From JBOCEF01 sp047610385 (GTDB lineage: Bacteria > Pseudomonadota > Alphaproteobacteria > Rhodobacterales > Rhodobacteraceae): a stretch of 45,924 nucleotides of DNA. The stretch lies in contig JBLGAC010000034.1 of NCBI GenBank assembly GCA_047610385.1, forward strand, positions 1 through 45,924. The letters are read 5' to 3'. A model generated the notes under the pieces. The model searched no databases. It was not told where the DNA came from and saw nothing but the letters and a program-made list of their open reading frames with translations. Positions 7,353 to 15,096 of this stretch are shown here, piece by piece (the first letter of the stretch is position 1; each line of letters begins with the position of its first letter). The translations under genes were made by a program, and so were the position numbers.

Positions 7353-7922
7353 TCAGTTCCCCAGACGAGAGGACACGCCCGCCTTCACGGCGGCGGAATC
7401 AGCGGCGCTCGGCGCAATCGCGGCGACCAGCGCCTCGGCGACGTCGACGGCGACCTGCTCAACGCTTTCCAACGCGCCAGCGCGGATTTCGGCGATGCGG
7501 GCCTCGCCCTCAGCGGTTTTGGCGGCGATTTCGGCGTCGGCCTTGGCGATGGCCGCGTCGACATCTTTTTGGATTTCAGCGCGGGTGGCGGCGGCGATTT
7601 CCATCGCCTCGGCCCGCGCGTCGATCAGCGCCTGATCATAGGCCTTAGAGGCCTCATCAGCGCGGCGCTTGAATTCCGCGGCGCGGTCGAGGTCATCCTC
7701 AATCGCGTCATGGCGTTCCTCAATCACGCCACCGATTTTCGGCAGCGCGGCCTTGGTGAGGATGACGAACAGCACAACCAGCGTGATGACAAGCCACGGG
7801 ATCTGAGACCCAAAGGTCTCAATCGCGAGCTGCGGAAGACCGGTCGCGCCAGATGCCGCGCCATGCGCAGCGTCACCGTCAGCCGCGCCGGCGGCGTGCG
7901 CGATTCCGAAGAACAGACCCAT
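7353..7922 (-). CDS. atpG: F0F1 ATP synthase subunit b'
   Basis: This second b-type stalk subunit (189 residues) has an N-terminal extension of about 45 residues, a membrane helix (IPWLVITLVVLFVILTKA), then LPKIGGVIEERHDAIEDDLDRA and a long coiled coil. Split b/b' subunits are typical of photosynthetic bacteria and alphaproteobacteria. The start at MGLFFG is chosen because GGAGAG lies directly upstream; a further upstream ATG in the same frame has no Shine-Dalgarno and adds 17 atypical residues. The gene is also called atpF' or atpX. Confidence 0.9.
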   Translation of the reverse strand: MGLFFGIAHAAGAADGDAAHGAASGATGLPQLAIETFGSQIPWLVITLVVLFVILTKAALPKIGGVIEERHDAIEDDLDRAAEFKRRADEASKAYDQALIDARAEAMEIAAATRAEIQKDVDAAIAKADAEIAAKTAEGEARIAEIRAGALESVEQVAVDVAEALVAAIAPSAADSAAVKAGVSSRLGN

Positions 7923-8221
7923 CGGGCTCTCCGCTTGATCAGGGCCGCAGCGTGCGGCGGAGGGGCCCCGCATGATGCGGGGCGGTCAGGTCGGCGTCCC
8001 GTCTTGCGAAGGGACTGCGCCGCACGCCCGGGACCCGGGGGCGGCGCGAAATTTCTATCCGGGCTTGCCCCGGCCACATGGTGCGGCGGACAAAGCGCGG
8101 TTTGGGCAGGAGAAGCGGCGGCGGGCGCAGCTTCGAGGCAGGGGCCCTCCCCCGCAGACGCTTCGGGCCAACCGGCCGCCGCGCGAACGCAGCGACCATG
8201 GCCAGAGGCGTATCGTTCAGA
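7923..8221 (-). other. 299-nt spacer inside the F0 operon
   Basis: No gene is supported between atpE and atpF' even though the flanking operon genes are closely packed. It contains short GC-rich dyads, for example CCCGGG-A-CCCGGG and CCGGGCTTGCCCCGG around 8031-8076. Such a spacer could stabilise or process the atpE message, because subunit c is needed in excess; that is inference only. A separate promoter for atpF'F was not recognised. Confidence 0.5.
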
Positions 8222-8467
8222 TCACACCGCGAAAAGCAGCAGCAGCGCGACGAGGAACGAGAAGATGCCCAGGGCTTCGGCAAACGCGATGCCGATGAAC
8301 AGGGTTGCCTGCTGCTCAGCAGCAGCGGCCGGGTTGCGCAGGGCGCCGGCCAGATAGTTGCCAGCCACGTGACCCACACCGATGCCAGCGCCGCCGAGAC
8401 CGATGGTCGCGAGGCCGGCGCCGATGTACTTGCCCATCAATGCGAAGTTAACGAGATCGCCTTCCAT
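8222..8467 (-). CDS. atpE: F0F1 ATP synthase subunit c
   Basis: The 81-residue proteolipid is a two-helix hairpin. Helix 1 has the Gly-rich run GLGGAGIGVGHVAG (about 23-36). The polar loop is RNP (44-46), and helix 2 carries the proton-binding carboxylate Glu64 in GIAFAEALGIF. The protein forms the rotor ring in the inner membrane. The start MEGDLVNFA is preceded by AGAGGAG, and the longer upstream reading frame is not family sequence. It lies between atpB and the long spacer before atpF'. Confidence 0.96.
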   Translation of the reverse strand: MEGDLVNFALMGKYIGAGLATIGLGGAGIGVGHVAGNYLAGALRNPAAAAEQQATLFIGIAFAEALGIFSFLVALLLLFAV

Positions 8468-8538
8468 AGTGACGCTCCTCTGGTTGGAATGGCAGTTATC
8501 AGGTAACGGACCGGGCAGGACGCCCGGGCCCGTATTCG

Positions 8539-9294
8539 TCAGTGCATGTGCAGGGCGTCGTTCAGATAGACGCAAGTCAGGATCGTGAAGATATACGCCT
8601 GCACGCAAGCCACCAGCAGCTCCAGTGCGAAGATGCCGGTCATGGCCCCGATCGGAATGATCCCGAACAGGCCCATGGCGGGAACGAAGGCCGCGAAGAC
8701 CTTCAGCACCGCGTGGCCGGCCATCATGTTCCCCGCAAGTCGGACGGAGTGGCTGAGGGGCCGCACGAAGTAGGAAATCAGCTCAATGAAGAACAGCACC
8801 AGGCGCAGCGCCACAGTCGGCGCGCTTTTCACCCAGAACAAGCTGATGAAACCAATGCCGTGACGGGCAAAGCCGATCACGGTCACCGTAAGGAATACCG
8901 ACATCGCCAGCACGCCGGTAACGGCGATGTGGGACGTGGTGGTGAACGATGTCGGGATAAGACCCGCCACGTTCGAAATCAGGATGAAGATGAACAGGGT
9001 GAAGATGTAGGGGAAGAATTTCAGCCCCTCTTCGCCCAGAATGTCCACGACCATCTTGCGCACAAAGCCATACAGCAGTTCTGCCGCTGACTGCATGCGC
9101 GTGGGAACCAATGTTGCATTGCGCATCGGCAGCACCATCAGCGCGACCACCAGCAGCACGGCAATCGCCAGCCACAGGGTCTGATTCGTGATGGTCAGGA
9201 ACCCGACATCATGACCGCCGAAAAGCGGTTTGATGACGAACTGGTCCATCGGATGGGCGTTGATGCCGCCTGAAGCCTGCTCGCTCGTCGCCAC
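8539..9294 (-). CDS. atpB: F0F1 ATP synthase subunit a
   Basis: A 251-residue polytopic protein with the essential Arg in SHSVRLAGNMMAGH and the C-terminal LELLVACVQAYIFTILTCVYL helix, which form the proton half-channels next to the c-ring. I chose the GTG at 9294, one base after the atpI stop. It has GAGGG 8 nt upstream and gives the N-terminus VATSEQASGG before HPMDQFVIKPLF. The internal ATG (MDQF) has no Shine-Dalgarno. Coupling to atpI is likely. Confidence 0.94.
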   Translation of the reverse strand: MATSEQASGGINAHPMDQFVIKPLFGGHDVGFLTITNQTLWLAIAVLLVVALMVLPMRNATLVPTRMQSAAELLYGFVRKMVVDILGEEGLKFFPYIFTLFIFILISNVAGLIPTSFTTTSHIAVTGVLAMSVFLTVTVIGFARHGIGFISLFWVKSAPTVALRLVLFFIELISYFVRPLSHSVRLAGNMMAGHAVLKVFAAFVPAMGLFGIIPIGAMTGIFALELLVACVQAYIFTILTCVYLNDALHMH

Positions 9295-9295
9295 T

Positions 9296-9730
9296 TCACA
9301 AACCCTCGTTCCGCGGCGCACGTGCGCCGTTGTTTTGTTCAGGCGCCGTTGCGGGCGCCGCCTTATTCGTCTCAGGCCCGACCGTCTTTGGCCCATCCTG
9401 CTCCGCCGCGGCGGCGCGGGCCACCATGCGGCGGCCGTGTTCCTTCGCCGATTGCAGCATCACACGGACACCAGCGGCGAAGCCCAGCAGAACCAGCACG
9501 ATAAGGAACAGGGGCATTGTGCCCAAAAGGCTGTCCAGCCCCCATCCCAATCCTGCGCCAACCACGATTCCCGCGGTCAGATCGATCACCATGCTCCAGG
9601 CCAGATCATGTCCGGCCATTCGCCCTCCGCCCTTTCTGGGCTTTGGCGGCGCGCGTCGGCGTCTCACTTTCAAGAGCCGCGCGTCAAGGTCCTTCAGCTG
9701 TTCCTCGGCAGGATCGTCGGCAGCAGCCAT
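9296..9730 (-). CDS. atpI: AtpI, ATP synthase assembly protein
   Basis: The 144-residue protein has a charged N-terminus (KVRRRRAPPKPRKGG), then two membrane helices (WSMVIDLTAGIVVGAGLGWGLD and MPLFLIVLVLLGFAAGVRVM). A polar Ala/Pro-rich tail follows. AtpI assists c-ring assembly and is encoded first in many F0 operons. The ATG is preceded by a strong GGGGGGAGAG. A promoter lies about 50-75 nt upstream. Confidence 0.92.
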   Translation of the reverse strand: MAAADDPAEEQLKDLDARLLKVRRRRAPPKPRKGGGRMAGHDLAWSMVIDLTAGIVVGAGLGWGLDSLLGTMPLFLIVLVLLGFAAGVRVMLQSAKEHGRRMVARAAAAEQDGPKTVGPETNKAAPATAPEQNNGARAPRNEGL

Positions 9731-9778
9731 CTCTCCCCCCTCAGATCCAGTGCAGGACCCCTTCTCAATGTCGCGCGC

Positions 9779-9807
9779 ACACTAGGCAGGGGTCCCAAGG
9801 GTGTCAA
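9779..9807 (-). promoter_or_regulatory. Sigma70-type promoter of the F0 ATP synthase operon
   Basis: On the minus strand the consensus -35 TTGACA (9807-9802) is followed by 17 nt and TAGTGT (9784-9779), about 49 nt before the atpI start. This is the best promoter match in the window and fits the constitutive expression expected of this operon. Confidence 0.7.
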
Positions 9808-10033
9808 GCAGCGCAACATCCCCTTAACCCGGGATCAAGTCATTGCAATACATATGATATTTTTGCGATGCGACCGCACGGCGCAGCCTTGGCGGGCCAT
9901 CCGCCGCAGGCGCCGCCCCACCATCAGGGCCGCTTTGCGGTGCTGGACGCGGATTCGCCGCATGATTTTGCGTGCGCGCCTGCGTCGGCACGCAACCTTG
10001 CCGGGCACGCCGCGCCATGGCACATCCCGGATC
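9808..10033. other. Intergenic region upstream of the CDF gene
   Basis: An AT-rich patch (CAATACATATGATATTTTTG, 9846-9865) may hold the promoter of the cation transporter. An open frame from ATG 9868 to 10062 (64 residues, containing RFAVLDADSPHDFACAPA) has coding-like third positions. It overlaps the next gene out of frame and has no recognisable family, so it is not called. Confidence 0.35.
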
Positions 10034-10939
10034 ATGACACCCCCGCATCCCATAACGCCTGAGGACACCGCCGCCCGCGACGCCCGTCTCAACGTCTCCG
10101 CGGTTTCGGCTGCGGTGATGGTGGCGGCGACGCTCGTCGCGCTCAAGCTCTGGGCCTTTTGGGCGACGGGGGCGCTGTCGGTGGCCGCGAGCCTTGCCGA
10201 TTCGGCGCTTGATCTGATCGCATCATTTGCCGGGCTGGCCGCGGTGATCTATGCGGCAAGGCCCGCCGATGATGACCACGCGTTCGGCCATGCCTCGGCT
10301 GAGGATCTCGCCGCGCTTGGCCAGGCGGCGCTGGTCACCATATCTGCGCTGTTGATCGCTGCACGGGCGGGGGACCGGCTGCTCTCTCCCACCGCCGAGC
10401 CGCTGAGGGCTGAGGGAACCGGCCTCTTGGTCATGGGCATATCGGTGCTGCTGACCGGCGCGCTGGTCCTGTGGCAACGCCGGGTGGCAAAACACACCGG
10501 CAGCCGGGTGGTGGCCGCGGATGCGCTGCATTACATGGCCGATCTGCTGCCCAATCTGGGGGCCATCGGGGCGCTTGTCGCGTCGGCGCTGTGGGGCGTG
10601 GGACAGGTGGACAGCGCCGTCGCGCTCGCGTCCTCAGCGCTTTTGCTGGCCGGGGCGGCGCGGATCGCGTCGGGGGCGTGGAACGCGCTGATGGATCGGG
10701 GCGCCGATGACGCCACCATGGTGCGGCTGGCGCAGATCGCTGACGCGGCACCAGGCCTGAACGGCTGGCACGACCTGAAAACCCGCACATCGGGCGCCCG
10801 GCTGTTCGTGCAGATCCATGTGGAGATCGACGGCACCCTGTCCCTGCACGACGCCCACGCGATCGGCGCACGCCTGCGCCACCAGATGCTCGACGCATTC
10901 CCCAAGGCTGAGGTGATCGTACACAAGGACCCGGCCTGA
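10034..10939 (+). CDS. Cation diffusion facilitator, FieF/YiiP type
   Basis: The 301-residue divalent-metal/proton antiporter of the inner membrane has the YiiP site-A ligands: Asp56 and Asp60 (LADSALDL) in TM2, and His166 and Asp170 (LHYMADL) in TM5. Site-B residues Asp79, His82 and His86 (PADDDHAFGH) are also present. A cytoplasmic C-terminal domain contains RLFVQIHVEIDGTLSLHDAH and ends AEVIVHKDPA. The DD/HD arrangement of the transport site fits Zn/Fe/Cd-type exporters; specificity cannot be told from sequence. The first membrane helices start near residue 22. The Shine-Dalgarno is weak, so the exact start is uncertain. It ends two nt before the convergent flavoprotein gene. Confidence 0.9.
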   Translation: MTPPHPITPEDTAARDARLNVSAVSAAVMVAATLVALKLWAFWATGALSVAASLADSALDLIASFAGLAAVIYAARPADDDHAFGHASAEDLAALGQAALVTISALLIAARAGDRLLSPTAEPLRAEGTGLLVMGISVLLTGALVLWQRRVAKHTGSRVVAADALHYMADLLPNLGAIGALVASALWGVGQVDSAVALASSALLLAGAARIASGAWNALMDRGADDATMVRLAQIADAAPGLNGWHDLKTRTSGARLFVQIHVEIDGTLSLHDAHAIGARLRHQMLDAFPKAEVIVHKDPA

Positions 10940-10941
10940 CC

Positions 10942-11529
10942 CTAGCGCGCCCTACGCCCCAGACCGCGGGCCGTGTCCAGCCATGCCGCGATTTTTTCGG
11001 GCCCCGCCTGCCGCGCGATGGCGAAATTGGTCATGCGGGTCGGCTTGATGCCGACAAAGCCCAAAACCTGACGCTGCATCTGATTGCGGAACGCCCAAGA
11101 ATAAAGCAGCCCAAACGCCCAGTTCGGCGTGTCAGAGGTCAGCAATATCCGCGCACTGCGCCCACCCATCAGCGGCGCGGGCAGCCCGCTCCAAAGCGGT
11201 TTGCGCGGATCAAACGCACGCCCCGGCAGCAGCGCCCGGTCAAACAGACCCTTGAGCCGCGCCGGCGCCCCGCCCCACCACAGCGGCAAAGCGATCACCA
11301 GATGCCCGCTCCAATCAAGATCATCAAGAAACCGCGCCAAATCAGGTTCCTGCGGCTTCTGGTCGCCATACCCGCGCGCGCCGAAATCAGCGTCAAACGT
11401 CATGGAGGACAGATCGTGGCGGCGCAGCTCATGGCCTTGCTCAGCCGCGCCCGCCGCATAGGCGTCGATCAGCTCAGCAGACAAGCTTTTCGCAGCAGGA
11501 TGACCGTCGAGCAGAAGAATGCGTTGCAT
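10942..11529 (-). CDS. NAD(P)H quinone reductase-like flavodoxin-fold protein
   Basis: A 195-residue protein of the NQO/MdaB/KefF family. ILLLDGHPAAKSLSAEL at the N-terminus is the FMN/FAD phosphate-binding loop of the flavodoxin fold. HLVIALPLWWGGAPARLKG is the family signature in the middle, and the C-terminus has the GRSARILLTSDTP strand. Members reduce quinones or nitro compounds with two electrons. The start MQRILLL is 88 nt from the divergent TetR gene, and two palindromes lie in the gap. Regulation by that TetR protein is therefore likely. Confidence 0.85.
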   Translation of the reverse strand: MQRILLLDGHPAAKSLSAELIDAYAAGAAEQGHELRRHDLSSMTFDADFGARGYGDQKPQEPDLARFLDDLDWSGHLVIALPLWWGGAPARLKGLFDRALLPGRAFDPRKPLWSGLPAPLMGGRSARILLTSDTPNWAFGLLYSWAFRNQMQRQVLGFVGIKPTRMTNFAIARQAGPEKIAAWLDTARGLGRRAR

Positions 11530-11550
11530 GTCGGGGCGTATCCTTGATAA

Positions 11551-11589
11551 ATTGACCGTGGTCATCTTTAGTAAATTGACCGCGGTCAT
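11551..11589. promoter_or_regulatory. Tandem TetR operators between quinone reductase and tetR
   Basis: Two nearly identical dyads share the frame AAATTGACCG[T/C]GGTCAT: TGACCGTGGTCA (11553-11564) and the perfect palindrome TGACCGCGGTCA (11577-11588). Their centres are 24 bp apart. On the minus strand the second dyad falls between a candidate -35 TTGAAA and a -10 TTACTA for the quinone reductase gene. Bound repressor would block that promoter and probably the tetR promoter too. Confidence 0.75.
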
Positions 11590-11616
11590 TTTTTCAACCC
11601 CATCGATGGAAAAAAC

Positions 11617-12207
11617 ATGCAGGACCGCACCCACCGCACCCGCGCCCGCCTGATCGACGCCGCCCGCGCGCTGACCCGCGATGGCGGCATCGCGGCTTTG
11701 CGCACTGAGGCAGTGGCCCGCAACGCAGGAGTGGCGAAGGGCACGCTGTTCGCCCATTTCGCCGATCGCGACGGGCTGGCGCTGGCATTGATCCGCGCTG
11801 ATTTGTCTGCGGCCGCCGATGCGTTGCGCGCGGACGGGCCGGACGATCTTGCCGCGCGCCTCGGCCCCACGCTGCGGCTGATCAGCGGCGATCGGGCGCT
11901 GTTTGATCTGGTGCAGCGCCATTCAGGCGTCACCGGCCCCCTTGGCGCTCCTGCGCTTGAGGATTGGTTCCTTGGCCTTGTCGCCGACATTGAGGCCCAC
12001 GCCGCCGTCCAGCAGGCCGATGGCACCGCGCGGCGCGACGTCTGCGCCCGCCTGCTGGCCGAAGGGGCGTTCGCCTTTTTAATGCAGGCCGCAATGTTCC
12101 GCCTGTGCGGAATGCTGCCCGACGACGACGCGGCGCTGACCCGGCTGCGTGCCCTGCTTGTGGCATGGCTTAGCCCGGCTGCGCGCCCTGCTGACAGCAC
12201 TGTTTAG
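11617..12207 (+). CDS. TetR/AcrR family transcriptional regulator
   Basis: The 196-residue regulator has an N-terminal helix-turn-helix at about 8-55 (RTRARLIDAARALTRDGG, then TEAVARNAGVAKGTLFAHFA). The helical C-terminal ligand domain is not assignable to a known effector. It is divergent from the quinone reductase gene with paired palindromes in between, the classic local-repressor layout. An electrophile or quinone inducer is an inference from the neighbour. The ATG lies after GATGGAAAAAAC, a poor Shine-Dalgarno. Confidence 0.9.
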   Translation: MQDRTHRTRARLIDAARALTRDGGIAALRTEAVARNAGVAKGTLFAHFADRDGLALALIRADLSAAADALRADGPDDLAARLGPTLRLISGDRALFDLVQRHSGVTGPLGAPALEDWFLGLVADIEAHAAVQQADGTARRDVCARLLAEGAFAFLMQAAMFRLCGMLPDDDAALTRLRALLVAWLSPAARPADSTV

Positions 12208-12210
12208 CCC

Positions 12211-12285
12211 GGCAAACGGGCGCGGCGCGGCGCATCAGGTCGCAATCCGCGCGCCCTGCGTCGCCCCTGACCGCGCCCGTTTGCC
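12211..12285. repeat. 15-bp inverted repeat between tetR and the GcvT-fusion gene
   Basis: Perfect arms GGCAAACGGGCGCGG (12211-12225) and CCGCGCCCGTTTGCC (12271-12285) are separated by 45 nt. They begin four bases after the tetR stop and end 58 nt before the next start. There is no T-run. It may end tetR transcription in a factor-dependent way or act as a regulatory site. Confidence 0.65.
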
Positions 12286-12343
12286 CGCGCCGCGCCAACG
12301 TCCGGCACAATTGCCATGCAGGCCCCTGACGGAGAGACCCCCC

Positions 12344-14845
12344 ATGAAAACCCATGCCCGCGCCGTGATCGTCGGAGGCGGCGCCGTCGGCGCGTCGATC
12401 GCCTATCACCTTGCCAAAGCCGGTTGGGACACGGTGTTGCTGGAACGCGATGAGCTGACCTCGGGTTCAACCTGGCACGCCGCGGGCCTGCTGCCGCTGT
12501 TCAACATGAGCTTCGCAACCAGCCACATCCACGACCATTCCGTGAAGCTGTATAAAGCGCTAGAGGCTGAAACCGGCCTGAACCCCGGCTTTTCAGTCGT
12601 CGGCAACCTGCGCATGGCGCAGACGCAGGCGCGCATGGACGAATACATGCTCTATGCCTCAAATGCTGAGGCCGTGGGCATCCCGTTCGAATTCCTGACC
12701 CCGGCGCAGATCAAGGACCGCTGGCCGCTGGTGCGCAGCGAAGATCTGGAAGGCGCGATTTTCCACCCCACCGACGGCTACATCAACCCTGCCGACGTCA
12801 CGCAGTCGCTGGCCAAGGGCGCGCGCCAGCACGGCGCGACCATTTACCGGCGCGTGCAGGTTGATGCCTTTGAACGGCGCGGCGATGAATGGATCATCAA
12901 GGGCTGCAAGATGGTCGAAAAGGGCGGCAACCTGATCCCGTCTGAGGACACCTTTGAAATCGCGTGCGAACATGTGGTGACCGCCACCGGCAACCACGCC
13001 CAGCGCACCGCCGCGATGATCGGCTGCTACATCCCCGCCATGCCGGTCGAACATCAGTTCATCGTCACTGAGCCGGACCCCGCACTGGTCGAATACCGCA
13101 AAACCAACGGCGAGCATCCGGTGCTGCGCGACGCCGATGCCAAATGGTACGTGCGCGAGGAACGCGGCGGCTGGATCCTCGGCCCCTATGAACGCAACGC
13201 CCCCGCCTGTTTCAAATGGGGCGTGCCCGACAGCTTCCGCGCCGATCTGTTCCCCCTCGATCTGGACCGGATTGAGGCTGAATACATGGCGATGATCCAC
13301 CGCATCCCGTCGTCGGAAACCGTGGGGCTGAAAGACGATTTCAACGGCCCGATCTGCTACACCCCTGATGGCAACCCGCTGGTCGGCCCTGCGCCCGGCG
13401 TGCCGAATTTCTGGTTCGCCGAAGGGTTCTCGTTCGGCATCACTGCGGCGGGCGGCACCGGCCATTACCTTGCGCAGATGATGACGGAGGGCGAGGCCGA
13501 GATCGACATGTGGGCGCTCGACCCGCGCCGCTATGGCAAATGGATCAACCGCGAATACACCCAAGTGAAGAATGAGGAATGCTATGAGCATGTCTTCGTC
13601 CTTCATCACCCCGACGAAGAACGCCCCGCCGCCCGGCCCCTGAAAACCGCGCCCAGCTATGACCGCCTGAAAGCCCGCGGTGCCCAATTCGGCCAGGTCA
13701 ACGGGTGGGAGCGCCCAACCTATTACGGCCCGACCCCCGACGAAGGCGGCTTTGACGACCACGACGCGCGCAGCTTCCGCCGCGGCGGCTGGTGGAAATA
13801 CGCGGCGGCGGAGGCTGAGGCCACCCGCCACGGAGTCGGTCTTTACGACATGACCCCGTTCGCCAAACACATCGTCAAAGGGCCGGGGGCGGCGGCGTTT
13901 CTGGATTGGCTGACCTGCAACAAGCTGCCCAAAACCGGCCGCATCAACCTGACCTATGCGCTGACCGATGCGGGCACCGTGCGCACCGAACTGACCATCG
14001 TGCGGCTGGCCGAGGACAGCTTTTATCTGGTCTCCGCCGGTGCCGCGCAGGATTATGACGGCGATTACATCGTCACTGAGGCCGCCAAAAAGCACGCCGA
14101 ATTCGGCTGGATCGACGTGCAGGACGTCACCTCGCAATGGGGCGTGTTCGCGATGTCCGGCCCCAAATCGCGTGATGTGCTGAAATCGCTGGTGTCGGAC
14201 GCAGACCCCGAAACCGCCCTGTCGAACAAGCGCTTTCCGTGGCTGTCGGCGCGCAAGCTGGATCTGGGCATGGTCCCCTGCCGCGCGATCCGGGTGTCGT
14301 ATGCTGGCGAATTGGGCTGGGAACTGCACCACCCGATGGAAATGCAGAACCACCTGCTGGATCGGTTGCTGGAGGCAGGCGAGCCCCACGGCATGAAGCT
14401 GTGCGGCACCCGCGCCATCAACTGGCTGCGGCAGGAGAAATCCTATCGCGCCTTCGGCACTGATCTGGGCCGCGACGCGACGCCGCTGGAATCGGGGCTG
14501 GATCGGTTCGTGGACCTGACCAAAGACTTTCGCGGCAAGGCGGCGATGCAGGCCAAGGGCATCCGCACCAAATGCGTCACCTTGCTGATCGATGGCCCCT
14601 CCGACGCCGATCCGTGGGGGCGTGAGGCGCTGCTGCTGAATGGCGAAAAGATCGGGCGCCTGACCTCGGGCGGCTATTCGGTCACCGCGGGCAAATCCAT
14701 CGGCATGGGCTACGTGCGGCCCGATCTGGCGATTCCGGGCACGGAACTGAAGGTCCGCATGTTCCGCGAATTGTGGACCGCAACCATCACCGAAGATAGC
14801 CCCTGGGACCCGACCAGCGCCCGCATCCGCGTCACCGGGTCCTAG
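12344..14845 (+). CDS. Dimethylglycine/sarcosine dehydrogenase-like FAD-GcvT fusion
   Basis: The 833-residue protein joins a DAO-type FAD oxidoreductase (about 1-420) to a GcvT-like tetrahydrofolate-binding module (about 480-833). The N-terminal Rossmann motif is VIVGGGAVGASIAYHLAKAG. TSGSTWHAAGL contains His45, at the position that carries covalent FAD in dimethylglycine and sarcosine dehydrogenases. The GcvT half has GLYDMTPFAKHIVKGPGA, IRVSYAGELGWELH and the terminal GKSIGMGYVRPD. Such enzymes oxidatively demethylate N-methylglycines and pass the C1 unit to tetrahydrofolate. The ATG is preceded by GGAGAG. Substrate cannot be fixed from sequence. No betaine or sarcosine genes adjoin it. Confidence 0.88.
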   Translation: MKTHARAVIVGGGAVGASIAYHLAKAGWDTVLLERDELTSGSTWHAAGLLPLFNMSFATSHIHDHSVKLYKALEAETGLNPGFSVVGNLRMAQTQARMDEYMLYASNAEAVGIPFEFLTPAQIKDRWPLVRSEDLEGAIFHPTDGYINPADVTQSLAKGARQHGATIYRRVQVDAFERRGDEWIIKGCKMVEKGGNLIPSEDTFEIACEHVVTATGNHAQRTAAMIGCYIPAMPVEHQFIVTEPDPALVEYRKTNGEHPVLRDADAKWYVREERGGWILGPYERNAPACFKWGVPDSFRADLFPLDLDRIEAEYMAMIHRIPSSETVGLKDDFNGPICYTPDGNPLVGPAPGVPNFWFAEGFSFGITAAGGTGHYLAQMMTEGEAEIDMWALDPRRYGKWINREYTQVKNEECYEHVFVLHHPDEERPAARPLKTAPSYDRLKARGAQFGQVNGWERPTYYGPTPDEGGFDDHDARSFRRGGWWKYAAAEAEATRHGVGLYDMTPFAKHIVKGPGAAAFLDWLTCNKLPKTGRINLTYALTDAGTVRTELTIVRLAEDSFYLVSAGAAQDYDGDYIVTEAAKKHAEFGWIDVQDVTSQWGVFAMSGPKSRDVLKSLVSDADPETALSNKRFPWLSARKLDLGMVPCRAIRVSYAGELGWELHHPMEMQNHLLDRLLEAGEPHGMKLCGTRAINWLRQEKSYRAFGTDLGRDATPLESGLDRFVDLTKDFRGKAAMQAKGIRTKCVTLLIDGPSDADPWGREALLLNGEKIGRLTSGGYSVTAGKSIGMGYVRPDLAIPGTELKVRMFRELWTATITEDSPWDPTSARIRVTGS

Positions 14846-14873
14846 CCGGACGGGCGAAGCGGCGGCCTTTGCA

Positions 14874-14990
14874 CCCCCCACGCGCGGCCGGGTCTGCCGC
14901 CCGCGCGTGGGGGGCGCGGGGGGAGGGGGCGCTTCCCCCTCCCCCCGCATCGCGGACGGGTGAGCGGGGCATCGCCCCCGAGCGCGGCCG
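14874..14990. repeat. GC-rich palindromic intergenic element, copy 2
   Basis: After the GcvT-fusion stop there is a perfect 14-bp inverted repeat, CCCCCCACGCGCGG (14874-14887) / CCGCGCGTGGGGGG (14901-14914). A second 14-bp stem follows, GCGGGGGGAGGGGG (14916-14929) / CCCCCTCCCCCCGC (14935-14948), then a small hairpin GGGGC-ATC-GCCCC (14966-14978). The second and third structures match the element at 4024-4123 in reverse orientation. Confidence 0.78.
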
Positions 14991-15096
14991 CCCCCGGCGC
15001 CCGCCTCAATCACCGATCTCCTGCCGCAGGGGTTGCCTGCGCGGCCCTCCCCCCCGTATCACCCTCGGACCGTGTTACCTGACCGAGGAGCCGCCC

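Noticed and set aside
6651..8357. 568-residue plus-strand frame across atpF, atpF' and atpE
   Set aside because: Antisense to recognisable ATP synthase subunits; the sequence is a shadow.
9868..10062. 64-residue frame upstream of the cation transporter
   Set aside because: Coding-like in part, but it overlaps the transporter out of frame, has no Shine-Dalgarno and no known family.
12659..15013. 784-residue minus-strand frame opposite the GcvT-fusion gene
   Set aside because: Its residues (His/Gln/Gly/Arg-rich, without motifs) are typical of an antisense shadow; the plus strand has clear domains.
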